NCBI RefSeq assembly: GCF_003461625.1
Contig: NZ_QTXL01000004.1
Span: forward strand, 248,313-312,312
Length of the DNA: 64,000 nt
Reading direction: 5' to 3'
DNA from: Clostridium sp. AF15-31
GTDB lineage: Bacteria; Bacillota; Clostridia; Lachnospirales; Lachnospiraceae
In this document: piece by piece, positions 26,467 to 32,572 of the stretch
Position numbering within the stretch: position 1 is the stretch's first letter
Layout of the letters: each line of letters starts with the position of its first letter
The notes under the pieces: generated by a model
Told to the model about the DNA's origin: nothing
What the model saw: only the letters and a program-made list of their open reading frames with translations
Database searches by the model: none
Program-made: the position numbers and the translations under genes

Positions 26467-26988
26467 GGATATTAACATATTTGCCAGCAGGATACTTACG
26501 ACGATCCCTGCACCGAGAGACAACAGGGCGCAGGGGATGATATATCGGGATTTGCGGACTTTGGCAGCCATCAGATATACAGACATCGTATAGAATAAAG
26601 ATTCCGTACAGCTAAGGATAATGGCAGCGGTGAGCCCTTCTCTGGAATCAGGTCCATAGTCGTTAAAGATATTTAGCATCAGACTGGTGGCAGACCCGGA
26701 GGAGAACAGCTTCGTTATAATGACGGGGATCACACAATCCGGGGTATGTATGAGAGAAGCAATCGGCTTCAGAGCGGTTGTGATCAGGCCAAGGGCACCG
26801 GAATCATTCAGGATTCGCACAGCCACAAATAGGCCGATCAATGTTGGAACTAATTCGACTACGATCTTCATTCCGTCAAATGCTCCGTCAATAAAATCTT
26901 CATAGACATTCGTCTTTTTAATACAGCCGTATAACACAACAGCAAATATGACCATCGGGATGATACTGTTTGAGATTGTTGTCAGCAT
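26464..26988 (-). CDS. spmB: Spore maturation protein B
   Basis: Membrane protein of 174 residues of the nucleoside-recognition (Gate) family. The start VIFAVVLYGCIKKTNVYEDFIDGAFDG (quoted in part) and LIGLFVAVRILNDSGAL are typical of SpmB. SpmA and SpmB act together in spore core dehydration. AATGGAGGC precedes the ATG. Here spmB is separated from spmA by about 290 bp holding palindromic element C1; in most relatives the two genes abut. Confidence 0.9.
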   Translation of the reverse strand: MLTTISNSIIPMVIFAVVLYGCIKKTNVYEDFIDGAFDGMKIVVELVPTLIGLFVAVRILNDSGALGLITTALKPIASLIHTPDCVIPVIITKLFSSGSATSLMLNIFNDYGPDSREGLTAAIILSCTESLFYTMSVYLMAAKVRKSRYIIPCALLSLGAGIVVSILLANMLIS

Positions 26989-27009
26989 GATAAGCCTCCA
27001 TTAAGATTC

Positions 27010-27216
27010 TGTGTATGTTTATTTCGTTTTGGCAGGTTATTTAGCAGACATGTCGATTTTGAAAGTCAACTGCGCTGTCTATTATGAGTTTTCTACGCGA
27101 ACTCGCCTGTAAACAGGCTCAAACATGCTTCGAAAACTCAAACGATGCTCGTTGACTTTTCCAAAATCAGACATACGTCTGCGATAAATAACCTGCCAAA
27201 CCGAAATATATACACA
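27010..27216. repeat. Large nested palindrome, family C (copy C1), inside the spm pair
   Basis: Left arm from TGTGTATG at 27010 through GGCAGGTTATTTA and CAGACAT pairs with the right arm ending TATACACA at 27216. The core has GAAAGTCAAC ... GTTGACTTT, GAGTTTTC ... GAAAACTC and a GCCTG-TAAA-CAGGC hairpin. It sits between spmA and spmB. Confidence 0.88.
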
Positions 27217-27232
27217 GATATATTCTGTATTA

Positions 27233-27279
27233 TGAAAGTCAACTGCGCTGCTTATTAAAGATTTCTAAGTGAACTCGCC
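27233..27279. repeat. Truncated second copy of element C core (C2)
   Basis: GAAAGTCAACTGCGCTG at 27234-27250 repeats 27061-27077 exactly, followed by related TTTCTA and GAACTCGCC blocks, then stops 4 bp before the spmA stop codon. Only the left half of the core is present. Confidence 0.8.
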
Positions 27280-27282
27280 GCT

Positions 27283-27861
27283 TCATTTTCCTCGTTTGTT
27301 AATAATGACAGCCAGCAGAACGGCGACGGCGGTGGAGCAGACGGTTGCGATGATGCCGGGCAGGATAATGGCGGTAGGATGTTCAGAACCATAGGTTGCA
27401 CGATAGGCAATGATATTTACCGGGATCAGTTGCAGCGAAGAAATATTCAGGATCAGGAAGACGCACATTTCTCGACTGGCAGATTTGCTTCCATTGTTGT
27501 CCTTAGCCAGTTCCTGCATCGCCTTTAGTGCCGGCGGTGTTGCAGCCCACCCAAGCCCTACAATATTTGCAATGATGTTCGTACACATATATTCATATGC
27601 CGGATGCTCCGGGGAAAGTCTTGGAAATAAGAATCTCATGACAGGGGACATTTTCGATGACCATTTCTTCATCAGACCGGTGCGTTCTGCAATCTTCATA
27701 ATTCCACACCACATCGTAACAATTCCAAGCATGGTGATACAGAGCGAAACGGCGTCACTCCCGGCATCAATGATACCTGCATTCACATCTTCCATATGCC
27801 CGGTCAGAAGTGCGGTAATAATACCGACTAAGATCATGGCAGCCCAGATCAGATTAATCAT
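27283..27861 (-). CDS. spmA: Spore maturation protein A
   Basis: Membrane protein of 192 residues of the same Gate family as SpmB. The start MINLIWAAMILVGIITALLTG (quoted within limits) and the segment TNIIANIVGLGWAATPPALKAM (quoted in part) are diagnostic of SpmA. AAAGGGGC precedes the ATG. Together with spmB, it supports a spore-forming organism. Confidence 0.9.
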   Translation of the reverse strand: MINLIWAAMILVGIITALLTGHMEDVNAGIIDAGSDAVSLCITMLGIVTMWCGIMKIAERTGLMKKWSSKMSPVMRFLFPRLSPEHPAYEYMCTNIIANIVGLGWAATPPALKAMQELAKDNNGSKSASREMCVFLILNISSLQLIPVNIIAYRATYGSEHPTAIILPGIIATVCSTAVAVLLAVIINKRGK

Positions 27862-28056
27862 AGAAGCCCCTTTGATTTTGCTTTTACATAATGAATATAT
27901 GCGGGAATATGGGGGAAGTATGCTATAGTATTATTGATTTTTAAATCCATACAATGTGAATTTTATATATTCTATATTGCAATAATATCAGAATAACGAT
28001 AAAATAATGATAATATATTAATGACAAGAAGCATGAAATAAAAAGGAGTGATAAAA

Positions 28057-28317
28057 ATGATACAGATTAGACCGGTTTCAGATCTTAGAAATAAGTTCCC
28101 TGAAATTGAAACAATTGTGAATAGTGGAAAGCCTGTATATTTAACGAAAAATGGATATGGGGCGATGGTTGTTTTAAGTATGGAAGAGTATGCGAATCTT
28201 ACAGAGAATGTTGAAATGAAACTTGATGAAGCTGACAGACAGGCAAAAGCGACAGATAAAAGACTTTCACATGAAGAAGTATTTAGCAAAGCAAGGAGTG
28301 TGATGGATGCAAGATAG
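28057..28317 (+). CDS. Phd/YefM-family antitoxin
   Basis: An 86-residue antitoxin that would repress the operon and neutralise the toxin. IRPVSDLRNKFPEIETIV, LTKNGYGAMVVLSMEEY are typical of the Phd/YefM DNA-binding domain. Start 28057 is preferred over GTG 28048 because AAAGGAGTG occupies 28042-28050. It overlaps the toxin gene by 11 bp. Confidence 0.87.
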   Translation: MIQIRPVSDLRNKFPEIETIVNSGKPVYLTKNGYGAMVVLSMEEYANLTENVEMKLDEADRQAKATDKRLSHEEVFSKARSVMDAR

Positions 28318-28624
28318 AATCTACAAGCTAAGATATTTGCCACTTTTTGAACAGGATTTGCTTGATACAGTGAATTATATTTCGAAGGTTTTAAAAAATG
28401 AAGAAGCGGCAATACGACTGATAAATGATGTTGAAACAGCAATATTAGCCAGATTAAACAATCCGGTAGCGTTTGAACCATATCATTCCAGAAAAAAACG
28501 TGAATATCCATATTACCGGATCTATGTAAGAAATTATGTGATTTATTATGTGGTAATTGATGATGTTATGGAAGTACGACGGTTATTGTATGGTGCAAGA
28601 AATATAGAAAATTTGTTAAATTAA
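28307..28624 (+). CDS. RelE/ParE-family toxin
   Basis: A 105-residue toxin. YLPLFEQDLLDTVNYISKVL at the start and EYPYYRIYVRNYVIYYVV with VRRLLYGARN at the end give the RelE/ParE fold pattern. Whether it is an mRNA interferase or a gyrase poison cannot be decided from sequence. Overlap with the antitoxin supports a type II toxin-antitoxin operon. Confidence 0.88.
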   Translation: MQDRIYKLRYLPLFEQDLLDTVNYISKVLKNEEAAIRLINDVETAILARLNNPVAFEPYHSRKKREYPYYRIYVRNYVIYYVVIDDVMEVRRLLYGARNIENLLN

Positions 28625-28681
28625 TACATATAAAAAGAGCAGTAAAATTATCAGATTTACTGCTCTTTTTATATGTATTCG
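28623..28681. terminator. Bidirectional terminator after the toxin gene
   Basis: AATACATATAAAAAGAGCAG with TAAA pairs with its mirrored copy TTTACTGCTCTTTTTATATG, giving a long stem with internal T5 runs. It begins at the toxin stop codon. Confidence 0.9.
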
Positions 28682-28702
28682 TCTCAATCATCCTGTAATA
28701 TG

Positions 28703-28730
28703 TCACATTTTTACATTTTCCCCATAAAGT
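28703..28730 (+). promoter_or_regulatory. Sigma-E-like sporulation promoter of cotJABC
   Basis: TCACATT (28703-28709), a 13-bp spacer, and CATAAAGT (28723-28730) match the mother-cell sigma-E consensus (TCATATT, 12-14 bp, CATACAnT) at most positions. B. subtilis cotJ is also sigma-E dependent. Confidence 0.7.
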
Positions 28731-28772
28731 ATAGAGAGATGAATAATATGTAAATTCAGGAGGTATATTCAT

Positions 28773-29096
28773 TTGGAACAGTATAGAAACTGCAACAGAA
28801 ATGGCGGCAGATATCCTGCTCAGCCAAATCTCATGATGCAATATGCAAATAACCGCAATGCCTCTTCCTGCAATGGAAACCGTCAGGGCACAGGCGGCTG
28901 TCCTTCCAGACAGGATCATTGCGAAACAACAAGAAAGGATGTAGAGACCTGTGGCAGATTCAGTCCGCATCCGGTTGGTATGGCGTATGTGCCAAGTCAG
29001 GAATTTGGGGAACTCTATGATGCGAAAAAGGGTCTGTGCGAAGGAACCATGTTCCCGGATCTGAATCTGATCTTTTGTGGTGTAAGGGGGAAATAG
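28773..29096 (+). CDS. cotJA: Spore coat-associated protein CotJA
   Basis: A 107-residue protein with a low-complexity Asn/Gly/Arg-rich N-terminus and the conserved CotJA part GMAYVPSQEFGELYDAKKGLCEGTMFPDL (quoted in part). Translation starts at TTG 28773 with AGGAGG at 9-bp spacing. First gene of the cotJ operon. Confidence 0.88.
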   Translation: MEQYRNCNRNGGRYPAQPNLMMQYANNRNASSCNGNRQGTGGCPSRQDHCETTRKDVETCGRFSPHPVGMAYVPSQEFGELYDAKKGLCEGTMFPDLNLIFCGVRGK

Positions 29097-29099
29097 GCA

Positions 29100-29363
29100 A
29101 TGAATAATATGAACAAACAGCAGCTCTTTGCCTTTATAACAGAAGTGTCCTTCGCGTTGGATGACATTTCCCTGTATCTGGACACTCACCCGGAATGTCC
29201 AAAGGCACTGGCAGCATACAGCAATTATAAAGCAATGCGGCAGCAGGCAGTCCGCGAATACACGACCGCCTATGGTCCATTGAACCGATATCAGGTAAAT
29301 GATGACAATTATTTTGACTGGGTTGACAAACCTTGGCCATGGGAAAGGGAGTGTGGTTGTTAA
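29100..29363 (+). CDS. cotJB: Spore coat protein CotJB
   Basis: An 87-residue protein with FALDDISLYLDTHPECPKAL, YGPLNRYQV and the C-terminal FDWVDKPWPWERE that define CotJB. Three bases separate it from cotJA and none from cotJC. Confidence 0.92.
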   Translation: MNNMNKQQLFAFITEVSFALDDISLYLDTHPECPKALAAYSNYKAMRQQAVREYTTAYGPLNRYQVNDDNYFDWVDKPWPWERECGC

Positions 29364-29993
29364 ATGTGGATCTATGAAAAAAGATTACAGTTTCCGGTAA
29401 ATATCAAAGAGACAAATGCACAGCTTGCGCAGGCAATAATCTCACAATACGGCGGACCGGATGGTGAAATGGGTGCATCTATGCGATACCTGTCCCAGCG
29501 TTATGCAATGCCGGACAATAAGGTGAAAGCGATTCTTACCGATATCGGTACAGAGGAGCTGGGACATCTGGAGATCGTTGCCACGATCATTTACCAGCTT
29601 ACCTGCCGGTTATCGATCGAGGAGATTAAGGCATCGGGATTTGACAAATATTATATCGATCACACCTTAGGAATCTGGCCGCAGGCAGCAGGCGGCATTC
29701 CATTTAACGCCTGCGAATTCCAGAGTAAGGGTGATCCGATCACGGATCTTTTCGAAGATATGGCAGCAGAGCAGAAAGCACGGTCGACTTATGACAATAT
29801 CCTGCGTCTCTGCAAGGACTATCCGGATGTATATGAGCCGATCAAATTCCTTCGCGAACGTGAGGTCGCACATTTCCAGCGCTTCGGTGAAAGCCTTGGC
29901 ATTGTCCGCGACAAGATGGATACAAAGAACTTCTATGCATTTAACTCAGCATTTGACACAAGTGCTCCATGCGTGGAGAAATGTGGGAAGTAA
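29364..29993 (+). CDS. cotJC: Spore coat protein CotJC (manganese-catalase family)
   Basis: A 209-residue ferritin-like protein. MWIYEKRLQFPVNIKE, GGPDGEMGASMRYLSQRY, DIGTEELGHLEIVATII and REVAHFQRFGESL contain the Glu/His ligands of the di-manganese catalase core. It is part of the spore coat and may detoxify peroxide. Starts immediately after the cotJB stop codon. Confidence 0.94.
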   Translation: MWIYEKRLQFPVNIKETNAQLAQAIISQYGGPDGEMGASMRYLSQRYAMPDNKVKAILTDIGTEELGHLEIVATIIYQLTCRLSIEEIKASGFDKYYIDHTLGIWPQAAGGIPFNACEFQSKGDPITDLFEDMAAEQKARSTYDNILRLCKDYPDVYEPIKFLREREVAHFQRFGESLGIVRDKMDTKNFYAFNSAFDTSAPCVEKCGK

Positions 29994-30042
29994 GAGATAG
30001 TCGCTACCGATTGTTTATTATTATATAGTAGTGACAGAAGCA

Positions 30043-30095
30043 GAAAAATCAGGCAGCAATCCTGAATCGGGGATATCAAGCTGCCTGATTTTTTC
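30043..30095 (+). terminator. Rho-independent terminator of cotJABC
   Basis: AAAATCAGGCAGC pairs with GCTGCCTGATTTT and is followed by further T residues. Confidence 0.9.
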
Positions 30096-30114
30096 ACAAT
30101 GTATATTATTGAGA

Positions 30115-30160
30115 ATAATTCTTGAAAAGAATTATAAATTTATTCAGTTTGTGGTATAAT
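30115..30160 (+). promoter_or_regulatory. Promoter with adjacent perfect palindrome upstream of the rubredoxin fusion
   Basis: An extended -10 (TGGTATAAT, with TATAAT at 30155-30160) follows a perfect 9+9 bp palindrome ATAATTCTT-GAA-AAGAATTAT at 30115-30135 that overlaps the -35 area. It is probably an operator; it does not closely match PerR or Fur boxes, so the regulator is unknown. Confidence 0.65.
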
Positions 30161-30229
30161 GAGTATAAAATTATTTGTTTGCAAGGATGAAAAAACAAAT
30201 CGTATTTTGTAAAAGGGAGGTACAAGCAT

Positions 30230-30850
30230 ATGGACAAAAAAGCAATCTATAATTTATCCTATGGTGTATTCATGTTATCCACCAGATCGGGGGAGAAGGT
30301 AAACGGCTGTATCACAAATACATGTATGCAGGTGGCAGGCAATCCGGTTCGGGTTGCAATATCTGTATTAAACACGAATTATACATGCGACCTGTTGAAA
30401 GAGAGCGGGATATTCGCTTTGAGTATTCTGGATCAGACCTGCTCATTTGCCACGATAAAACATTTCGGGTTCCAGTCCGGCAGGGATGTGGACAAATTCG
30501 CAGAGCTGCAGATGCCGAAGGACTGCAACGACATTCCGTATATGGGCTGGAATGCCTGTGCCGTGATCAGCGGAAAAGTGGTAGAACAGCATGACCTCGG
30601 CACACATACATTATTTATCGCAGAAGTCGTAGATGCCAAGCTGATCAATGAAAATGCACCACTGACTTATGCGGATTATCAGACAAAGGTAAAACCAAAA
30701 GCAGAACCGAAAGCCCAGGACAAGAAGATCGTAGGCTGGCGCTGCCGTATCTGTAATTATGTATATGAAGGAAGCGAGCTGCCGGCAGATTTCACCTGCC
30801 CGATATGTGGACATGGGGTAGAGGATTTTGAGCCGGTGTATGAGGCGTAA
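30230..30850 (+). CDS. Flavin reductase-rubredoxin fusion (high-molecular-weight rubredoxin)
   Basis: A 206-residue redox protein. The N-terminal flavin-reductase-like FMN domain (residues 1-150; VFMLSTRSGEKVNGCITNT, quoted in part) is joined to a C-terminal rubredoxin with two CxxC-type loops (CRICNYVYEG and CPICGHGVEDFEPVY). In Moorella such Hrb proteins carry electrons to flavodiiron proteins for NO or O2 reduction. No flavodiiron gene is adjacent. Confidence 0.92.
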   Translation: MDKKAIYNLSYGVFMLSTRSGEKVNGCITNTCMQVAGNPVRVAISVLNTNYTCDLLKESGIFALSILDQTCSFATIKHFGFQSGRDVDKFAELQMPKDCNDIPYMGWNACAVISGKVVEQHDLGTHTLFIAEVVDAKLINENAPLTYADYQTKVKPKAEPKAQDKKIVGWRCRICNYVYEGSELPADFTCPICGHGVEDFEPVYEA

Positions 30851-30885
30851 GCTATTAAAAAGCTTATAAACAGGAGGACAATGCT

Positions 30886-31278
30886 ATGGAACGAGTAGCA
30901 AAATTTTTAAAGGACGCAGAAACTTATTATTTAGCAACTGTAGAGGGTGACCAGCCAAGAGTCAGACCATTTGGAACTGCCCATATTTTTGAAGGCAAGT
31001 TATACATACAGACAGGCAAAGTAAAAGATGTATCAAAGCAGATCCATGCAAATCCGAAGGTTGAGATTTGCGCTTTTATGAATGGAGAATGGCTTCGTGT
31101 AGCAGGAGAACTGGTGGAAGATGACCGCAGAGAAGCAAGACAGTCTATGTTAGATGCATACCCTTCATTACAGAAGATGTATTCCGCAGATGATGGTAAT
31201 ACTGAGGTATTTTATTTTAAGAATGCCACAGCAACATTTTCATCATTTACACATGAGCCGGAAGTTGTGAAGTTTTAA
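30886..31278 (+). CDS. Pyridoxamine 5'-phosphate oxidase-like flavin protein
   Basis: A 130-residue PPOX/split-barrel protein. YYLATVEGDQPRVRPFGTAH, KLYIQTGKVKDVSKQI and PKVEICAFMNGEWLRVAG are typical of the NimA/PNPOx-like FMN-binding family in clostridia. Reaction unknown. Follows the rubredoxin fusion by 35 bp with AGGAGG and is probably in the same operon, which suggests a redox or nitro-compound role. Confidence 0.87.
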   Translation: MERVAKFLKDAETYYLATVEGDQPRVRPFGTAHIFEGKLYIQTGKVKDVSKQIHANPKVEICAFMNGEWLRVAGELVEDDRREARQSMLDAYPSLQKMYSADDGNTEVFYFKNATATFSSFTHEPEVVKF

Positions 31279-31296
31279 ATGTATTACATGGTTTGA

Positions 31297-31330
31297 CAAA
31301 CGCCCTCGCTTGTATAAGCGGGGGCGTTTG
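31297..31330. terminator. Strong hairpin after the PPOX gene
   Basis: CAAACGCCC-CGCTT pairs with AAGCG-GGGCGTTTG around a 4-nt loop. There is no clear T-run, so it may be a Rho-assisted or bidirectional block upstream of the cas locus. Confidence 0.65.
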
Positions 31331-31391
31331 CATTAGGTTATTGGTATTTGAAAGTGTATTTTCTAAAATTTGACAAAATATGCGTATATTA

Positions 31392-31420
31392 TTGCACATT
31401 ATGACAAATAAAGGTATAAT
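31392..31420 (+). promoter_or_regulatory. Orphan promoter upstream of the cas locus
   Basis: TTGCAC (31392-31397), exactly 17 bp and TATAAT (31415-31420). No gene follows for about 400 bp. It may drive an unannotated RNA reading toward the creR/cas region. Confidence 0.6.
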
Positions 31421-31574
31421 ATTTCCATAATAAAAGGGGGCGGGTCTGAGATAGAGGCTTTTTAGTTTTCTATTTTCTCTAATAAGAAATCCCTATAATT
31501 ATGAAGTGAAATTGATATGATGGACGATTTTTTGTACATGGTATAGATTAGTATATTCATATTAATGATTGATT

Positions 31575-31604
31575 GTAATAAAAAATACATTGTGGAATAT
31601 AAGG
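31575..31604 (+). repeat. Inverted degenerate CRISPR repeat (terminator arm of the small RNA)
   Basis: The plus strand reads a weaker repeat-like sequence; its last 20 bases match the array repeat at 15 of 20. Bases 31583-31598 are the exact inverse of 31659-31674. On the minus strand it is followed by T6 (31585-31580), so it can act as an intrinsic-terminator stem that pairs with the degenerate repeat. Confidence 0.75.
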
Positions 31605-31674
31605 CACGTTCCAATATGTGGCTATTACTAAATATCTTAATAATAAATTAGTATTTACATTCCACAATGTATTT
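31579..31674 (-). ncRNA. CreR-like noncanonical crRNA (degenerate repeat plus cas-targeting guide)
   Basis: Small RNA gene of about 95 nt, read leftward. It begins with a degenerate CRISPR repeat (31682-31653): the last 20 bases, ATACATTGTGGAATGTAAAT, match the array repeat end at 18 of 20. The guide starts at 31652. Its first 22 bases match 31735-31756 on the plus strand, upstream of the cas -35, except at positions 6, 12 and 18, with a 5' CCA PAM. Its own promoter is perfectly placed. A perfect 16-bp inverted copy of the repeat segment at 31583-31598, followed by T6, forms the 3' end. This fits the CreR class of RNAs that use Cascade to repress cas transcription. Processing by Cas6 and repression are inferred. 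Confidence 0.85.
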
Positions 31675-31677
31675 AAA

Positions 31678-31706
31678 ATTATATATGGAATGATAGAAAA
31701 TTACAA
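31678..31706 (-). promoter_or_regulatory. Promoter of the CreR-like RNA
   Basis: On the minus strand TTGTAA (31706-31701), exactly 17 bp, and a perfect TATAAT (31683-31678). The predicted start near 31674 places the first transcribed base at the beginning of the well-conserved part of the degenerate repeat. Confidence 0.82.
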
Positions 31707-31731
31707 CAGGATGATTTTTATAAAAACAATA

Positions 31732-31756
31732 CCAACTAAATTATTTTTAAGTTATT
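31732..31756 (+). promoter_or_regulatory. Cascade target site in the cas promoter (PAM CCA plus protospacer)
   Basis: CCA at 31732-31734 is followed by ACTAAATTATTTTTAAGTTA and TT. It matches the guide of the small RNA at 19 of 22 positions, with mismatches only at 6, 12 and 18; matching stops at position 23. It ends 4 bp before the -35 box, so a bound Cascade would cover the promoter. The small RNA's own locus has AAT instead of a PAM and is thus protected. Confidence 0.85.
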
Positions 31757-31760
31757 GGTA

Positions 31761-31789
31761 TTGACATGAGAATAAATATATGCTATTTT
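31761..31789 (+). promoter_or_regulatory. Promoter of the cas operon
   Basis: TTGACA (31761-31766), 17 bp, TATTTT (31784-31789) with an extended TGC before the -10. It lies 40 bp before the cas6 start codon. Confidence 0.8.
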
Positions 31790-31829
31790 GATAATACAAA
31801 GAAAAATAAATTAACAAGGAGGTGAAAAA

Positions 31830-32552
31830 ATGTATCAGATTAAGCTTTGTTTTAAATTGGAATACTCGTTTCTTCCGAAAGAGATGGATCGATTGTTTAC
31901 AAGTTTTTTAAAGGCGGCGACGAAGAATATTTCCAAAGATTTGTATCAGCGTTTATATGATAAGAGCAGATCAATCATGAAGACGTTTACTTATTCGTAT
32001 TATTTGCCTGGAGCTAAGTTTACAGCTGATAAGATACTTCTTGATAAGGACGAATTCATGGTATTTTTTACGGATGCTGATGATAAGGAATTTTTATATT
32101 TGTTTAATGCGTTTCAGACTATGAAATTCAGACATTATTCGATGAATAAAAATTCCATGCAATTAATGTCTGTGTATATTCAGAATATAAATGATATTAC
32201 AGACGATGAAATCATCATAAAAATGCAGAGCCCATTATTGGCAAGATATCATGATAATGATACGAATTCAGATACTTATTATACGTTTGATAAGAATGAG
32301 TTTGCAGACGTTGTGAAAGAGAATGTTAAGATCTTTATTGAAAGAATGAATATTTCGGTTGAGACAGATGATTTTTCTATTCAGGCAATCAAAGGGAAAA
32401 AGGTTGTAATACCAGTGTTTGGAAGAAATACAGATGCGTCGCTTGGCATTTTCAAATTGAAAGGTTCTGTTGCTTTATTAAATGTTTTGCAGAGATCCGG
32501 AATTGGAGCGCGCAGGTCGACGGGAAATGGAAAGTTTGAAGTATTAGGTTAG
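31830..32552 (+). CDS. cas6: CRISPR-associated endoribonuclease Cas6
   Basis: Processes precursor crRNA at the repeats and would also be expected to act on the degenerate repeat of the upstream RNA. The 240-residue protein has the RAMP fold and the C-terminal glycine-rich G-loop GIGARRSTGNGKFEVLG. AAGGAGGTG precedes the ATG. First gene of the cas operon. Confidence 0.92.
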   Translation: MYQIKLCFKLEYSFLPKEMDRLFTSFLKAATKNISKDLYQRLYDKSRSIMKTFTYSYYLPGAKFTADKILLDKDEFMVFFTDADDKEFLYLFNAFQTMKFRHYSMNKNSMQLMSVYIQNINDITDDEIIIKMQSPLLARYHDNDTNSDTYYTFDKNEFADVVKENVKIFIERMNISVETDDFSIQAIKGKKVVIPVFGRNTDASLGIFKLKGSVALLNVLQRSGIGARRSTGNGKFEVLG

Positions 32553-32572
32553 AAGAAAGGAGGATTATAAGT

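Noticed and set aside
30115..30135. The palindrome as a PerR or Fur box
   Set aside because: Its central GAA spacer and CTT/AAG arms do not fit either consensus well.
31427..31560. A riboswitch or structured leader for the cas genes
   Set aside because: No conserved aptamer-like fold was visible and the cas promoter lies downstream of it.
31575..31604. The plus-strand repeat-like sequence as a second guide RNA reading rightward
   Set aside because: Its match to the array repeat is weaker (15 of the last 20), its would-be guide has no match that I could find in the cas promoter, and no promoter precedes it. A terminator-arm role fits better.
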